Shown in pieces: positions 36,435 to 48,659 of a stretch of DNA of 64,000 bases. A program made the translations under genes and the position numbers. Each line of letters begins with the position of its first letter. The stretch's first letter is position 1. The DNA comes from Sphingomonas sp. LY29 (GTDB lineage: Bacteria > Pseudomonadota > Alphaproteobacteria > Sphingomonadales > Sphingomonadaceae), in assembly GCF_035593985.1 (NCBI RefSeq), contig NZ_CP141587.1, positions 1,488,001-1,552,000 of the forward strand, written 5' to 3'. The notes beneath the pieces were generated by a model. That model saw only the letters and a list, made by a program, of their open reading frames with translations. It searched no databases and had not been told where the DNA came from.

Positions 36435-37486
36435 GCGCCGACTCCCCCGCTCAGCGTGGGAACGTCGAGGAAGCCGAACCCATAATGTTTCATCCAGCGA
36501 AGGTCGCCGTCGAAAAAGGCGCGCAGGTCGTCCATGCCATATTTGAGCATCGCCAGCCGGTCGACGCCGGTGCCGAAGGCGAAGCCCTGCCACTCGGCGG
36601 GATCAAGCCCGCAATTTGCGATGACGCGCGGGTGAACCATGCCGCTGCCCAGCACTTCCATCCATCCTTCGGACCCGCCGACGACGCGGCGCCCCTTTTC
36701 CATCGACCAGCCGACATCGACCTCGGCCGACGGCTCGGTGAAGGGGAAATAAGACGGTCGCAGGCGAAGCACGATGTCGTCGCGCTCGAAAAAGGCCTTA
36801 AGAAAGGTCTCGAGCGTCCACTTGAGGTGACCCATGTGGATCCCGCGATCGATCACCAGACCTTCGATCTGGTGGAACATCGGGGTGTGGGTCGCGTCGG
36901 AATCGCTGCGATAGACGCGCCCCGGCGCGATCACGCGGATCGGCGGCTTCTGCGACATCATCGTGCGGATCTGCACCGGCGAGGTGTGCGTGCGCAGCAC
37001 CATCCGCGGCGCCTCGCCCTCGACGTAGAAGGTGTCGTGCATCGCGCGAGCGGGATGCGTCTCGGGAATGTTGAGCGCGGTGAAATTGTGCCAGTCGTCC
37101 TCGATCTCGGGACCTTCGGCGACCGCGAAGCCAAGGTCGGCGAAGATTTCAGCGAGTTCGTCCATCACCTGACTGACCGGATGGATCGACCCCTTCGGCG
37201 TTTCACGCGCCGGAAGCGACAGGTCGACGCGCTCGGTGGCGAGGCGGCGATCGAGTTCGGCGGTCTCGAGCGCGGCCTTGCGGTCGGCGATCGCGGCCGT
37301 GACCGCTTCGCGCAGCGCGTGGATCTTGGGGCCTTCGCTCTGGCGCTGTTCTGGCGTCATGCCGCCAAGCGTCTTCATCAAGGCGGTGACGCTGCCCGAC
37401 TTGCCCAGCGTCGCAACGCGCAGGGCGTCCAGCGCGGCGAGGTCGGGGGCGGCGGCGATATCGGCGGTAATCTGCTGCGGTTCCAT
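36431..37486 (-). CDS. pheS: phenylalanyl-tRNA synthetase alpha subunit
   Basis: Catalytic class II subunit of PheRS. The 351-residue product has the coiled N-terminal domain (residues about 1-85), then class II motif 2 ([19 protein letters not shown]) and motif 3 ([13 protein letters not shown]), with the substrate-pocket blocks between. ATG at 37486 chosen over an upstream one because the N-terminal helix then begins as usual. Coupled to pheT. Confidence 0.97.
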   Translation of the reverse strand: MEPQQITADIAAAPDLAALDALRVATLGKSGSVTALMKTLGGMTPEQRQSEGPKIHALREAVTAAIADRKAALETAELDRRLATERVDLSLPARETPKGSIHPVSQVMDELAEIFADLGFAVAEGPEIEDDWHNFTALNIPETHPARAMHDTFYVEGEAPRMVLRTHTSPVQIRTMMSQKPPIRVIAPGRVYRSDSDATHTPMFHQIEGLVIDRGIHMGHLKWTLETFLKAFFERDDIVLRLRPSYFPFTEPSAEVDVGWSMEKGRRVVGGSEGWMEVLGSGMVHPRVIANCGLDPAEWQGFAFGTGVDRLAMLKYGMDDLRAFFDGDLRWMKHYGFGFLDVPTLSGGVGA

Positions 37487-37542
37487 CGCCCAGCGCCTTA
37501 GCGTCGCCGCGCCGCACAATCAAAGGTGCGTGCGGTTCGTCT

Positions 37543-38949
37543 TTATCCTGCCACGAACGGATAAGGCGAAATCGTCTTCTGCAGCCGATCGACCGCCAGC
37601 TTGCGTCCCGCCGGCGCGGTCGCGCGATAGCCGCAGTCGGTGCGTGGACACAGCGCACACGCCGGCCCGACCGGGGTCACCGGCGCTCGCTCGAGGTCAA
37701 TCCCTTCGGCGCACGACAATTTGTGCGCATGGGCAATGTCGCAGCCAAGACCGATCGCCATCAGTCCGCCCGACAGGTCGGTCTTGATCGGTCGTTCGAT
37801 CGTCCGTGCGACGGTGAAATAACGGTGGCCGTCGGGCGTCTCGATCAGCTGCGTGACGACCTGCCCCGCCGCCTGGAACGCCGCGTGCAGGTTCCAGCGC
37901 GGGCAGGTGCCGCCGAAGCGCGAGAAGGGAAATTGGTCGCCGGCGTAACGCTTCGAGATGTTGCCCGCGGGATCGACCCTCAGCATGAAGAAGGGCACGC
38001 CGCGCGCTCCGGGGCGGCCGAGCGTGGTGAAGCGATGCGCGACCTGCTCGACGTTGGCGCCGAACTCGCCGCACAGCCGGTCGATCGAATAACGCATCTC
38101 CTCGCACGCGCGCAGGAAACGGCCGTAGGGCATCATGATCGCGCCCGCGGCATAGTTGGCCAGGCTCATGTGGAGCAGCTGCGCGATGCCCTCGTCGGGC
38201 GGCGCGGCGGCGGCGACCATCGTGGTCAGCACGTCGGCGAACTCGGTCAGCGCCAGTTGGTAGGCGAGCGCGAAGGTCCGGTTCTCCGCGCGAAGTTGCG
38301 ACGACAGCAGCAACTGACGGCGATCGGGATCGAACTGCTGGCTGATCCCGCCCAGATCGGCCTGCGGCACGACGCGTGCGTCGATCCCCCACGCGTCCTT
38401 CAGCCGTCGCCGCATCGGTTCGGCCATCGACAGCGGATCGCTCAGCGCGCCGCCGAGCGTCTCGGCACACCGCTCGAGTTCGGGATAATGGTTGCGGTGC
38501 TGCTGGATATAGTCGCGCACCCAATTCTCCGGCGTAACCAGCACCCGCGCATCGCCGCCTTCGGCCATGCTCGGATGACGGTCGGCCTCCTTCAGCGCGC
38601 CATAGAGGCGGGCAATGGCGTCGGCGATCGCGGGGGCATTGTGCGCCAACTCGGCCAATTCGTAGCGCGGGACCCCGAGGTCGCCGAGCAGCGTGTCGGC
38701 AAAGATTTCCGACAGTTCGTCAGGTCCGGTGCGCGTCCCGCCGCCCGCGGCAAAGCTGCGCACGTCGATCTCGTAGCGTTCGGCCAATCGTAGGAGCAGC
38801 GTCGCAGTGACCGGGCGCTGATTGCGTTCGAGGTGGTTGAGATAGCTTGGACTGATCCCGAGCGTTCCCGCCATGTCGGTTTGCGACAGCGACTGATCGC
38901 GGCGCAGGCGGCGCAGGCGGTGGCCTAGGAAGAGCTTGGCGGTGGACAT
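37543..38949 (-). CDS. ScfR/RamB-like transcriptional regulator (XRE plus DUF2083)
   Basis: 468-residue cytoplasmic regulator. It has an N-terminal XRE helix-turn-helix (about 10-65; SLSQTDMAGTLGISPSYLNHLE), a central IrrE/M78-like region whose zinc HEXXH is not apparent (so probably non-catalytic), and a C-terminal DUF2083 domain with Cys clusters (LGCDIAHAHKLSC and CALCPRTDCGYRA). The ScfR/RamB family regulates acyl-CoA and glyoxylate metabolism. The gene is divergent from aceA, the isocitrate lyase gene, so it likely controls the glyoxylate shunt. ATG at 38949 is chosen; 38976 would add nine residues. Confidence 0.9.
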   Translation of the reverse strand: MSTAKLFLGHRLRRLRRDQSLSQTDMAGTLGISPSYLNHLERNQRPVTATLLLRLAERYEIDVRSFAAGGGTRTGPDELSEIFADTLLGDLGVPRYELAELAHNAPAIADAIARLYGALKEADRHPSMAEGGDARVLVTPENWVRDYIQQHRNHYPELERCAETLGGALSDPLSMAEPMRRRLKDAWGIDARVVPQADLGGISQQFDPDRRQLLLSSQLRAENRTFALAYQLALTEFADVLTTMVAAAAPPDEGIAQLLHMSLANYAAGAIMMPYGRFLRACEEMRYSIDRLCGEFGANVEQVAHRFTTLGRPGARGVPFFMLRVDPAGNISKRYAGDQFPFSRFGGTCPRWNLHAAFQAAGQVVTQLIETPDGHRYFTVARTIERPIKTDLSGGLMAIGLGCDIAHAHKLSCAEGIDLERAPVTPVGPACALCPRTDCGYRATAPAGRKLAVDRLQKTISPYPFVAG

Positions 38950-38985
38950 AAGGGCGATGCTGTCAACTTCGCTCAACGATCACAA

Positions 38986-38998
38986 GTCACGATGTGAC
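38986..38998. promoter_or_regulatory. inverted repeat in the regulator-aceA intergenic region
   Basis: GTCAC-GAT-GTGAC forms a perfect inverted repeat between the divergent regulator and aceA, with a further TCAC copy just before it. It is a candidate operator for the ScfR/RamB-like protein; this is inferred from position only. Confidence 0.4.
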
Positions 38999-39086
38999 AA
39001 GGCCGCACTAATTGCCGGTGCTTTTGCGACCCGCCTCTGTTGCACTGCACCATCAGCCAATGACGGTACGCGAAGAGAGCAAGCCC

Positions 39087-40361
39087 ATGACAAGTTTTGA
39101 CCAGTTCGTCCCCGCCCCTCCCGGTCGCTTCGAAGGAATCGTTCGCCCCTATTCGGCCGACGATGTCGCTCGGCTGCGCGGTTCGTTCGTCCCCGACCAT
39201 TCACTCGCCCGCCGCGGCGCGCTCAAGCTGTGGGAGCGGCTCAAGCAGCCCGACCCGGTGCGCGCCCTCGGCGCGGTCACCGGCAACCAGGCGATGCAGA
39301 TGGTCCGCGCCGGGCTCGACGCCATCTATCTGTCGGGCTGGCAGGCGGCGGCCGACGCCAACACCGCCGGCGCGATGTACCCCGACCAGTCGCTGTACCC
39401 CGCCAACAGTGGGCCGGAGCTTGCGCGGCGGATCAACCGCACGCTGCAGCGCGCCGACCAGGTCGAGCATCAGGAAGGCGGTGCCTCACGCGACTGGTTC
39501 GCGCCGATCGTCGCCGATGCGGAGGCCGGGTTCGGCGGGCCGCTCAACTGCTTCGAGATCATGAAGGCCTATATCGAGGCGGGCGCGGCCGGGGTCCATT
39601 TCGAGGACCAACTGGCGAGTGAAAAGAAGTGCGGCCACCTTGGCGGAAAGGTGCTCATTCCGACGCAGGCGGCGGTGCGCAACCTCGACGCAGCCCGGCT
39701 CGCCGCCGACGTGATGGGCGTGCCGACCTTGCTTGTCGCGCGCACCGACGCCGAAAGCGCCAAGCTGATCACCTCGGACATCGACGAGCGCGACCGGCCG
39801 TTCCTGACCGGTGAGCGGACTCCCGAAGGATTCTTCCGCCTCAAGGACGGCACCGGGCTCGACCATTGCATCGCGCGTGGGCTGGCATTCGCCGAGCATG
39901 CCGACTTGCTATGGTGGGAAACCAGCCATCCCAACCTCGACGAGGCGCGCCAGTTCGCCGAGGCGGTGCACGCGGTGCATCCGGGCAAGCTGCTCGCCTA
40001 CAATTGCTCGCCCAGCTTCAACTGGGCAGCGAAGCTCGACGCCGCCACCATCGCCAAATTCCAGCGCGAGCTGGGGGCGATGGGCTACAAGTTTCAGTTC
40101 GTCACGCTCGCGGGCTTCCACAGCCTCAACTATTCGATGTTCGAACTGGCGAGCGGCTATCGCGACGAGGGGATGGCGGCCTATTCGCGGCTTCAGCAGG
40201 CCGAGTTCGGGAGCGAGGCGGCGGGCTACACCGCCACCCGTCACCAGCGCGAGGTCGGCACCGGCTATTTCGACGCGGTCGCCAGCGCGATCTCGGCCGG
40301 GCAAGCGTCGACCGGCGCACTCGCCGAATCGACCGAAGCCGCGCAGTTCGCCCACGCCTGA
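39087..40361 (+). CDS. aceA: isocitrate lyase
   Basis: Splits isocitrate to glyoxylate and succinate, opening the glyoxylate bypass for growth on acetate or fatty acids. The 424-residue product has the signature KKCGH at 180-184 with catalytic Cys182, and family blocks [15 protein letters not shown] and YNCSPSFNW. It is the short bacterial form. ATG at 39087 is preceded by GAGAG. The next two genes are close, so aceA-DUF4170-aceB is an operon. Confidence 0.97.
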   Translation: MTSFDQFVPAPPGRFEGIVRPYSADDVARLRGSFVPDHSLARRGALKLWERLKQPDPVRALGAVTGNQAMQMVRAGLDAIYLSGWQAAADANTAGAMYPDQSLYPANSGPELARRINRTLQRADQVEHQEGGASRDWFAPIVADAEAGFGGPLNCFEIMKAYIEAGAAGVHFEDQLASEKKCGHLGGKVLIPTQAAVRNLDAARLAADVMGVPTLLVARTDAESAKLITSDIDERDRPFLTGERTPEGFFRLKDGTGLDHCIARGLAFAEHADLLWWETSHPNLDEARQFAEAVHAVHPGKLLAYNCSPSFNWAAKLDAATIAKFQRELGAMGYKFQFVTLAGFHSLNYSMFELASGYRDEGMAAYSRLQQAEFGSEAAGYTATRHQREVGTGYFDAVASAISAGQASTGALAESTEAAQFAHA

Positions 40362-40375
40362 CGGGAGCCCGCATC

Positions 40376-40575
40376 ATGACCCATCGTTACTGGATCGTCG
40401 GCGGCGATTATGCCGACTGCAACTTCGCCCGGATCACCCCGGGCACCGAAACCATGGCCGGTCCGTTCGCGGACGAAGGCCGCGCGCGCACCGAGTGGCA
40501 GCGGCTGACCTTCCGCGACCGCTGCAACGCCACCACGCGTTACTCGATCGCGGTCGAACCGCAGGGGATGGGCCA

Positions 40576-40579
<4 letters not shown>
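40376..40579 (+). CDS. DUF4170 domain small protein
   Basis: 67-residue protein between aceA and aceB. The sequence (RYWIVGGDYADCNF...GPFADEGRARTEWQRLTF...RYSI) matches the alphaproteobacterial DUF4170 family, of unknown role. Its start is 14 bases after the aceA stop, and its own stop overlaps the GTG start of aceB. The conserved placement suggests a link with the glyoxylate shunt, which is inference. Confidence 0.85.
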
Positions 40580-42140
<1,561 letters not shown>

Positions 42141-42144
<4 letters not shown>

Positions 42145-42689
42145 TCGAACAGGCGGTCTAGTCCCTTGCGCTTCTCGACGTCGCAGCGGTCGAGCGCTTC
42201 GAACATCAGGCCGAACAGCGTCATGTCGCTTGAAACCTGCTTGGTCGCGGCATGGAATTCGTTGAGCGGGTAGCGTTTGGCCAGGTCGTCGAGCACGGGC
42301 TCGGCCTCGGCGTCGCTCGCCTGCCCGTCCTTGGTCACCGCCTTCAGACGGGCGTAGTCGGGGCTCTTGTAGAATGCAGTCAGCTCGCGGCGCTGCGCCG
42401 ACGTCAGTTTCAGCGCGGTCTCCCGAAGCGCCCGGCGCACCGCGTCATTGTTCGCCTTGGCAGTGCACGCGGTGAAGTCGCGGAATATCAGCCGGACCGC
42501 ATCGACCTGCTTCGGATGCTCCTTTTCGGCGAGCGCTCGTTGCTCCGCCGTGGCGGCATCTTCCTTCGCCGGCTGATCGATCGTCTCATATTCAGGAAGC
42601 GCGGCCAGGAAGGCCGAAACTTCGGCCTCGGTCGAGGCATCGGCCGGGGTCTGCATGGCGAGCGCGGCGGCAAGGAAAGTCAGCAACAT
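42141..42689 (-). CDS. exported protein of unknown function
   Basis: 182-residue product with a signal peptide (LLTFLAAALAM) and a charged, helical mature part with a DUF2059-like look (Thr-Ser-Ala-Gln-Arg-Arg-Glu-Leu-Thr-Ala-Phe-Tyr-Lys-Ser-Pro). Two Cys (Thr-Ala-Cys-Thr and Arg-Cys-Asp) could form a disulfide. GGGGGAA precedes the ATG at 42689. Only a weak DUF2059-like resemblance; function unknown, probably periplasmic. Confidence 0.7.
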
Positions 42690-42819
42690 GGTCGTTCCCC
42701 CAAACGAATGATGCCTCGTTGATATCGCGGCCCGGGCGCGGCGTTAAGTGGCTCGTGACCGGGCTTCCCGCACCTCGTGGCGCGGAGTAGGCTGGCGACT
42801 CAGCAAGGGGAGGGTGCCG

Positions 42820-43734
42820 ATGCCGTGGCCACGTCTCGACGAACAGCAGGATCATGACACGATCGCGCTGCTCCATTTCGCCAGCCAGATGCTCGGCAAG
42901 CTTCGCGTCGCTCATTCGACCTGGACCAACCACGGCTGGAACGTGACGCTTCACCCGGTGCCCGAGGGCCTGACGATCGAGCCGATCGCCGCGCCCAACC
43001 TCACTTTCGCGCTGACGATCGACCTGACCCGCCACGCGATCGTGCTGAGCGCGGGCGATGGCGAGCGCGACGTGCTGCCGATCGATCTGGGAAGCGTTGC
43101 GGCGCTGCATCGCAACCTCGTTGCCATGCTCGACGCGCATGGGCTGCCGTCCAACTTCAACGGCGTACCCAACGAGATCGAGGGCGCGCTTCCCTTCGCT
43201 CAGGATGTCGCCCCGCGTGTTTATTCTGAAGACAGCGCCGAGCGGCTGCACGCTGCTTTGTCACTGATCGAACCCGTGTTCGACCGCTTCCGCGCAGGCT
43301 TTGCGGGCAAGTGCAGCCCGGTGCATTTCTTCTGGGGAAGCTTCGACCTCGCGGTCACGCGCTTCTCGGGTAAGCTGGCGCCGCCGCATCCGGGCGGAAT
43401 CCCTGGCCTTCCCGACCGCATTACGCGTGAGGCCTATAGCCACGAAGTCTCGAGCGCGGGCTTCTGGCCCGGCGGTGCGGCAATGGTGAGCGAGCCGATC
43501 TTCTACAGCTACGCCTATCCCTCGCCCGACGGGTTCAGCGCGGCGGCCGTGCAACCCGACGCCGCGCGGTTCGACGAGGCACTCGGCGAATTCGTATTGC
43601 CTTACGAAGCGGTGCGGACCGCCGCGGACCCAGCCGCGACGCTGCTCGCCTTTCTGGAAAGCACTTACGCCGCTGCTGCCGAGCTTGCCGGCTGGGACCG
43701 CGAGGCGCTCGAGCGGGTACCGGTCGCCCCATAG
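42820..43734 (+). CDS. DUF5996 family protein
   Basis: 304-residue soluble protein resembling DUF5996. Recognisable blocks are Pro-Trp-Pro-X-Leu near the start, HSTWTNHGWNVTLH, SPVHFFWGSFDLAVTRFSG and the C-terminal AYPSPDGF. Function unknown. The start at 42820 has an AAGGGGAGGG site. It is divergent from the exported protein and is followed by a terminator. Confidence 0.82.
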   Translation: MPWPRLDEQQDHDTIALLHFASQMLGKLRVAHSTWTNHGWNVTLHPVPEGLTIEPIAAPNLTFALTIDLTRHAIVLSAGDGERDVLPIDLGSVAALHRNLVAMLDAHGLPSNFNGVPNEIEGALPFAQDVAPRVYSEDSAERLHAALSLIEPVFDRFRAGFAGKCSPVHFFWGSFDLAVTRFSGKLAPPHPGGIPGLPDRITREAYSHEVSSAGFWPGGAAMVSEPIFYSYAYPSPDGFSAAAVQPDAARFDEALGEFVLPYEAVRTAADPAATLLAFLESTYAAAAELAGWDREALERVPVAP

Positions 43735-43737
43735 GAA

Positions 43738-43767
43738 AAGGGCGCCGCCGTCGCCGGCAGCGCCCTT
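43738..43767. terminator. bidirectional terminator between DUF5996 and rplT
   Basis: AAGGGCGC and GCGCCCTT pair around a 14-base GC-rich loop between convergent genes. On the minus strand TTTTCC follows the stem, so it serves rpmI-rplT best. Confidence 0.75.
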
Positions 43768-43789
43768 GTCTGTTTCACAAGTCGGTCGT

Positions 43790-44167
43790 TTACGCGGCCT
43801 GCTTGGCTTCCTTGGGAAGCGCGGCCTTCGCCTGGGCGATGATGGCCGAGAATGCTTCGCCTTCGTGCATCGCGATGTCGGCCAAGACCTTCCGGTCCAG
43901 GTCGATGTTCGCCAGCTTCAGCGCGTGGATGAACTGACCATAGGTCAGGCCTTCGGCGCGGACGGCGGCGTTGATGCGCTGGATCCACAGGGCGCGGAAG
44001 CTGCGCTTCTTAACCTTGCGATCGCGATAGGCGTACTGCCCGGCCTTTTCGACGGCCTGGCGGGCGATACGGATCGTGTTCTTGCGACGGCCGTAATAGC
44101 CCTTCGCATTTTCCAAGATCCGCTTGTGCTTTGCGCGGGTGGTTACACCCCTTTTGACGCGTGCCAT
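43790..44167 (-). CDS. rplT: 50S ribosomal protein L20
   Basis: 125-residue 23S rRNA-binding ribosomal protein. The sequence [18 protein letters not shown], the [17 protein letters not shown] block and the C-terminal globular part match L20. rpmI is 13 bases upstream. L20 can autoregulate this operon in other bacteria; no infC is adjacent here. Confidence 0.98.
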   Translation of the reverse strand: MARVKRGVTTRAKHKRILENAKGYYGRRKNTIRIARQAVEKAGQYAYRDRKVKKRSFRALWIQRINAAVRAEGLTYGQFIHALKLANIDLDRKVLADIAMHEGEAFSAIIAQAKAALPKEAKQAA

Positions 44168-44180
44168 GGTTCGCTAGCTC

Positions 44181-44384
44181 CTAGTTGAGGCCGTAAGGGG
44201 CCCAGAGCTTGACGCGGGCCGTGTCGGCCTCGGCAAGCACGAAGGTGCCGCGGTTCTGGCGAATATACTTGGCGTTGTGGCTGATCAGACGGTGGCGCTT
44301 TCCAGCGACGCCGTGCTTGATCTTGCCCGTGGCCGTGAGCTTGAAGCGCTTCTTCACGCCGCTCTTGGTCTTGAGCTTGGGCAT
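44181..44384 (-). CDS. rpmI: 50S ribosomal protein L35
   Basis: 67-residue ribosomal protein. [15 protein letters not shown] and the [10 protein letters not shown] segment are diagnostic. AAGGAGA precedes the ATG at 44384. First gene of the rpmI-rplT pair. Confidence 0.98.
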   Translation of the reverse strand: MPKLKTKSGVKKRFKLTATGKIKHGVAGKRHRLISHNAKYIRQNRGTFVLAEADTARVKLWAPYGLN

Positions 44385-44529
44385 TTTCGTCTCCTTGTAG
44401 TCCCGCGCAGGTTTCCCTGGGGGACGACGTTATGAAAACCGCCACGGCAGCCCTAACTGGCCGGGCGATTCGTTTTTCCAACGATCTGGAAAGCGCGCCC
44501 CTTAAGAGACGGTGCGGTTTTGCGCAAGC
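44385..44529. other. gap between prs and rpmI
   Basis: 145 bases with promoter and leader of rpmI-rplT. On the minus strand TTTCCA-GATCGT-TGGAAA followed by AACG may terminate prs or be part of the ribosomal leader. No gene visible. Confidence 0.35.
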
Positions 44530-45462
44530 TTAGTCGAACAGGCTCGACACGCTGCTTTCATCGGCAATCCGGTGAATCGCCTCGCCGAACAGCGGCGCGA
44601 TGGTCAGTCGGCGGATCTTGCCTCCGACGCTGAGGCCCTCGCGATAGATCGAATCGGTAACCACCAGCTCGGTCAGCACCGACGCACCCACGCGCGCTTC
44701 GGCGGCGCCCGACAGGACACCGTGGCTGCAATAAGCGATGACCTCGGTCGCGCCCTGGTCCTTCAGCGCGGCGGCGGCGTTGCAGAGCGTCCCTGCCGAA
44801 TCGACAATGTCGTCGACCAGGATGCAGCAATGCCCTTCGACGTCGCCGATGATGTTCATCACCTCGGACTCGCCGGCGCGCTCGCGGCGCTTGTCGACGA
44901 TGGCCAGCGGCGCGTTGTCCAACCGCTTGGCAAGGCTGCGCGCGCGCACCACGCCGCCGACGTCGGGCGACACCACCATGAGGTTCTTCGCCGAGTATCG
45001 CGCCTGGATATCCGCCGCCATCACTGGCGCAGCCCATAGATTGTCGGTCGGAATGTCGAAGAAGCCCTGGATCTGCCCGGCGTGGAGATCCATCGTCAGC
45101 ACGCGGTCGGCGCCGGCCTTGGTGATGATGTTGGCGACCAGCTTGGCCGAGATCGGGGTGCGTGGACCTGGCTTCCGATCCTGCCGGGCATAGCCGAAAT
45201 AAGGGACGACCGCGGTGATCCGCTTGGCCGACGCGCGTTTCAGCGCATCCATGCAGATCAGCAGTTCCATCAGATTGTCGTTGGTCGGGAAGCTGGTCGA
45301 CTGGATGACGAACACGTCCTCGCCGCGCACATTCTCATGCACTTCGACGAACACTTCCTCGTCGGCGAAGCGACGGACGCTGGCGCCGGTCAACGGCAAT
45401 TCGAGGTAATCGGCGATCGCTTTCGCCAGCGGCAGGTTCGAATTCCCGGCGAGCAGCTTCAT
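44530..45462 (-). CDS. prs: ribose-phosphate diphosphokinase
   Basis: Makes PRPP from ribose-5-phosphate and ATP for nucleotide, His and Trp synthesis. The 310-residue product has the family start [13 protein letters not shown], the [12 protein letters not shown] flexible loop region, [11 protein letters not shown] and the PRPP-binding [12 protein letters not shown]. The ATG at 45462 fits the family N-terminus; the frame stays open far upstream, antisense to nadE, by chance. Confidence 0.97.
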   Translation of the reverse strand: MKLLAGNSNLPLAKAIADYLELPLTGASVRRFADEEVFVEVHENVRGEDVFVIQSTSFPTNDNLMELLICMDALKRASAKRITAVVPYFGYARQDRKPGPRTPISAKLVANIITKAGADRVLTMDLHAGQIQGFFDIPTDNLWAAPVMAADIQARYSAKNLMVVSPDVGGVVRARSLAKRLDNAPLAIVDKRRERAGESEVMNIIGDVEGHCCILVDDIVDSAGTLCNAAAALKDQGATEVIAYCSHGVLSGAAEARVGASVLTELVVTDSIYREGLSVGGKIRRLTIAPLFGEAIHRIADESSVSSLFD

Positions 45463-45561
45463 GTGTCGATCATCCGTGTCGGTGGCCCCTGACGCCCTCT
45501 TAGTCGCGTTGGCGGTCAGGGCAAGGTTGCGGTGACGCGCCGCGGCGCTATTGCACGTGGC

Positions 45562-47208
45562 GTGACCGATCGGCTTCGCATCGCCCTTGCACAGATGACC
45601 CAGCGCGTCGGCGACCTCGACGGCAATGCCGCGGCGATGCTCGAATGGCGCGCACGGGCAGGGGCAGAGGGCGCGGACCTCGTGCTCTTTCCCGAAATGC
45701 AGCTGCCCGGCTACCCGGCCGAAGACCTGATCCTGAAGCCAGAATTTGTGCGGCGGACGATGGAAGCGGCCGAGCGGCTGGTCGACGCGACCGCCGAGCC
45801 GGGGCCCGCGATCCTGTTCGGAACGATCCATTCCGAAGGCGGCGTGAACTACAACGCGATGATCCTTGCCGACGACGGGCGCATCGTCGGGCGCACGCTT
45901 AAGCATGAGCTCCCCAATTACGGCACCTTCGACGAAAAGCGTGTGTTCGCGCACGGGCCCCTGCCCGACCCGATCGAGTTTCGCGGCGTCCGGATTGGCG
46001 TGCCCATCTGCGAGGACATCTGGCAGGAAAAGGTCGTCGCCCACCTGGCGCGCGCCGGCGCCGAAGTCCTGCTGGTGCCCAACGGAAGTCCGTTCGAACT
46101 CGACAAGGACGATCTTCGCGGTCGGCTGGTGCGCGACCGGGTGATCGAGTGCGGGCTGCCGATGGCCTACCTCAACCGCGTCGGCGGGCAGGACGAATTG
46201 GTGTTCGACGGGTCGAGCTTCGTCGTCAACGACGATGGTGGCGTCGCGGTGCAGATGCCCGATTGGGAGGAGGCGCTTCAGCTCACCGACTGGGTGCGCG
46301 GTCCCAATGGCTGGCGCTGCGAGCCCGGGCCGCGCGCGACGCTCGCGCCCTACCCTGAGGACATCTATCGCGCGATGGTGGTCGGGCTTCGCGACTATGT
46401 CGGCCAGAACGGCTTCCCGGGCGTCATCCTGGGCCTCAGCGGCGGGATCGACAGCGCGCTCAGCGCCGCGGTCGCGGTCGATGCGCTTGGGGCGGACAGG
46501 GTGCGCTGCGTGATGATGCCGTCCAAATATACCTCGGACCACAGCCTGGAGGATGCCGCCGAATGCGCGCGCCTGCTCGGCGTGCGGCATGACGTCATCC
46601 CGATCGTCCCCGGCGTGAATGCGCTTGCCGACATGCTCCCGGGGATCGAGGGGCTGGCGGCGGAGAATATTCAGGCGCGGTTGCGGATGGTCACGCTGAT
46701 GGCCCTGAGCAACGCCGAAGGGCAGATGCTGCTCACCACCGGCAACAAGAGCGAGATGTCGGTCGGATATGCCACGCTCTACGGTGACATGGCTGGCGGC
46801 TACTCGGTGCTGAAAGACGCGTACAAAACGACCTGCTTCGCCCTGTCGCGCTGGCGCAACGCGCATCGGCCGAAGGGCGCGCTCGGCCCCGACGGTCCGG
46901 TCATGCCGCAACGCGTGATCGACAAGCCCCCGACTGCCGAGCTTCGACCCGATCAGAAGGATGAGGACAGCCTTCCGCCCTATCCGCTGCTCGACCGCAT
47001 CCTTGAAGCGATGGTCGAGCGCGAACTGTCGGTGCGCGAGACCGCCGAGGCAACCGGCGCCGATCCCGCGCTGGTTGCCGATATCGAGAAGAAGCTGCTT
47101 CGGGCCGAGTACAAACGCCGCCAAGCCCCGCCGGGGGTGAAGCTCGGCAGCCGCAATTTCGGCCGCGATCGCCGCTACCCGATCACGAACGCCTTCCACA
47201 CCCGCTGA
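45562..47208 (+). CDS. nadE: glutamine-dependent NAD+ synthase
   Basis: Converts nicotinate adenine dinucleotide to NAD+. The 548-residue product has an N-terminal nitrilase-type glutaminase with the Glu ([10 protein letters not shown]), Lys (LKHELPNY) and Cys (VPICEDIW) triad, and a C-terminal synthetase domain with the SGGIDS P-loop. Two GTG starts are possible, 45532 and 45562; the second gives the conserved [10 protein letters not shown] start and is preferred. Divergent from prs. Confidence 0.95.
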   Translation: MTDRLRIALAQMTQRVGDLDGNAAAMLEWRARAGAEGADLVLFPEMQLPGYPAEDLILKPEFVRRTMEAAERLVDATAEPGPAILFGTIHSEGGVNYNAMILADDGRIVGRTLKHELPNYGTFDEKRVFAHGPLPDPIEFRGVRIGVPICEDIWQEKVVAHLARAGAEVLLVPNGSPFELDKDDLRGRLVRDRVIECGLPMAYLNRVGGQDELVFDGSSFVVNDDGGVAVQMPDWEEALQLTDWVRGPNGWRCEPGPRATLAPYPEDIYRAMVVGLRDYVGQNGFPGVILGLSGGIDSALSAAVAVDALGADRVRCVMMPSKYTSDHSLEDAAECARLLGVRHDVIPIVPGVNALADMLPGIEGLAAENIQARLRMVTLMALSNAEGQMLLTTGNKSEMSVGYATLYGDMAGGYSVLKDAYKTTCFALSRWRNAHRPKGALGPDGPVMPQRVIDKPPTAELRPDQKDEDSLPPYPLLDRILEAMVERELSVRETAEATGADPALVADIEKKLLRAEYKRRQAPPGVKLGSRNFGRDRRYPITNAFHTR

Positions 47209-47250
47209 CGCCTCTCTGGCCTCCGCCCCGCGATGGCGTATAGGCGGCGC

Positions 47251-48570
47251 ATGACCGTCACCACCCGTTTCGCCCCCTCGCCGACCGGCCGGCTTCACGT
47301 CGGCAACATCCGCACCGCGCTTCACAACGCACTGTTCGCCAAGGCGCATGGCGGGCGCTTCCTGTTGCGGATCGACGATACAGATGCCGAGCGCAGCCGC
47401 GACGAGCATGTCGACGCGATCCGCGCCGATCTTGGCTGGCTTGGCCTGATCCCCGACGGCGAGGCGCGCCAGTCGGAGCGGTTCGACCTGTACGAGCGCG
47501 AATTCCAGCGCCTTCGTGACGCGGGCCGAGTCTACGCCTGCTACGAAACGCCCGAGGAACTCGACGTCCGCCGAAAGGTGCTGCTCGGTCGCGGCCTGCC
47601 GCCGGTGTACGAGCGCAAGCCGGTGGACGCGCCGGTCCCCGACGGCATCGCGCCGCACTGGCGTTTCCGCCTCGACCACGATGCCCCGATCGAGTGGGAC
47701 GACCTTGTCCGCGGCCACCAGAAATTCGACCCCGCGCTGATTAGCGACCCTGTGGTCCGCCGCGCCGACGGCAGCTGGCTCTATCTGTTGCCCTCGGTGA
47801 TCGACGACATCGACCTTGGCATCACCCACGTCGTTCGCGGCGAGGATCACGTCTCGAACAGCGCGGTGCAGCTGCAGATGTTCGCCGCGCTCGGCGCCGC
47901 GCCGCCCGCTTTCGCGCACGAAGCGCTGATCGTCGCGGCGGAGGGCAAGCTGTCGAAGCGGCTGGGCTCACTCGGCGTCGACGCGCTCCGTGACGCCGGG
48001 ATCGAACCGATGGCGGTCAATTCGCTGCTGGCGAGGCTCGGCACCAGCCAGCCGGTCGAAGCGCGTGCGACGCTCGACGACCTCGCTGCCGGGTTCGACT
48101 TCGCGACCTTCGGGCGAGCGCCCGCTCATTTCGATTTGGCCGAGCTCGAACTGCTCAACGCAAAGCTGCTTCACGCGCTCGACTACGCGCAGGTCGCCGA
48201 CCGACTGCCTGCCGAACTCGGCGAAGCGGAGTGGGCGGCCTTGCGCGGAAACCTTGCACATCTCGGCGAGGCGGCGAACTGGATCGATGTCCTCCACGGC
48301 GACATCGCAACGCCGGAAGTCGTGCCAGACGACAAGCCGTTCCTCGCATCGGCGGCCGAAATCGCCGCGACGATCGAGTGGGACGACAATCCCTGGAAGG
48401 CGCTCACTGACGCGCTCAAGCAGGACACCGGGCGCAAGGGTCGGGGCCTGTTCCACCCGCTCCGCCTTGCGCTCACCGGTCGCGACTCGGGCCCCGAGAT
48501 GGCGTCAATGATCCGCCTGATCGGCAAGGCTCGCAGCGTGGCGCGCTTACAGGCAGCCGCGCAAAACTGA
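47251..48570 (+). CDS. gltX: glutamyl-tRNA synthetase
   Basis: Class I synthetase for tRNA-Glu. At 439 residues it is shorter than E. coli GltX, as in the alphaproteobacterial second type. The HIGH signature reads HVGN at 16-19 and the KMSKS signature reads KLSKR at 233-237. The C-terminal anticodon-binding domain is present. Alphaproteobacteria often have two GltX copies, one specialised; which this is cannot be told from the sequence. ATG at 47251 is used. Confidence 0.93.
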   Translation: MTVTTRFAPSPTGRLHVGNIRTALHNALFAKAHGGRFLLRIDDTDAERSRDEHVDAIRADLGWLGLIPDGEARQSERFDLYEREFQRLRDAGRVYACYETPEELDVRRKVLLGRGLPPVYERKPVDAPVPDGIAPHWRFRLDHDAPIEWDDLVRGHQKFDPALISDPVVRRADGSWLYLLPSVIDDIDLGITHVVRGEDHVSNSAVQLQMFAALGAAPPAFAHEALIVAAEGKLSKRLGSLGVDALRDAGIEPMAVNSLLARLGTSQPVEARATLDDLAAGFDFATFGRAPAHFDLAELELLNAKLLHALDYAQVADRLPAELGEAEWAALRGNLAHLGEAANWIDVLHGDIATPEVVPDDKPFLASAAEIAATIEWDDNPWKALTDALKQDTGRKGRGLFHPLRLALTGRDSGPEMASMIRLIGKARSVARLQAAAQN

Positions 48571-48605
48571 GGAAATTGACGGTTTTTCTTTCCTTCAAGA
48601 CCAGC

Positions 48606-48633
48606 TTGTCAACGTAATGTAATAGTGTATCAT
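48606..48633 (+). promoter_or_regulatory. sigma-70-like promoter of the tonB-like gene
   Basis: TTGTCA (48606-48611) and TATCAT (48628-48633) with a 16-base spacer, about 27 bases before the ATG. The region is notably AT-rich compared with its surroundings. Confidence 0.55.
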
Positions 48634-48659
48634 CACAGCTTCCCAGTAGGAGGCTCGTG

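Noticed and set aside
34803..36485. 560-residue open frame on the plus strand across pheT
   Set aside because: It is a shadow of pheT, which has clear PheRS domains; the frame lacks recognisable motifs.
45463..47919. Very long open frame continuing prs upstream on the minus strand, antisense to nadE
   Set aside because: NadE on the other strand has all its catalytic motifs; the antisense translation is Arg/Asp/His-rich without domains. At this GC content long antisense frames arise by chance. The true prs start is 45462.
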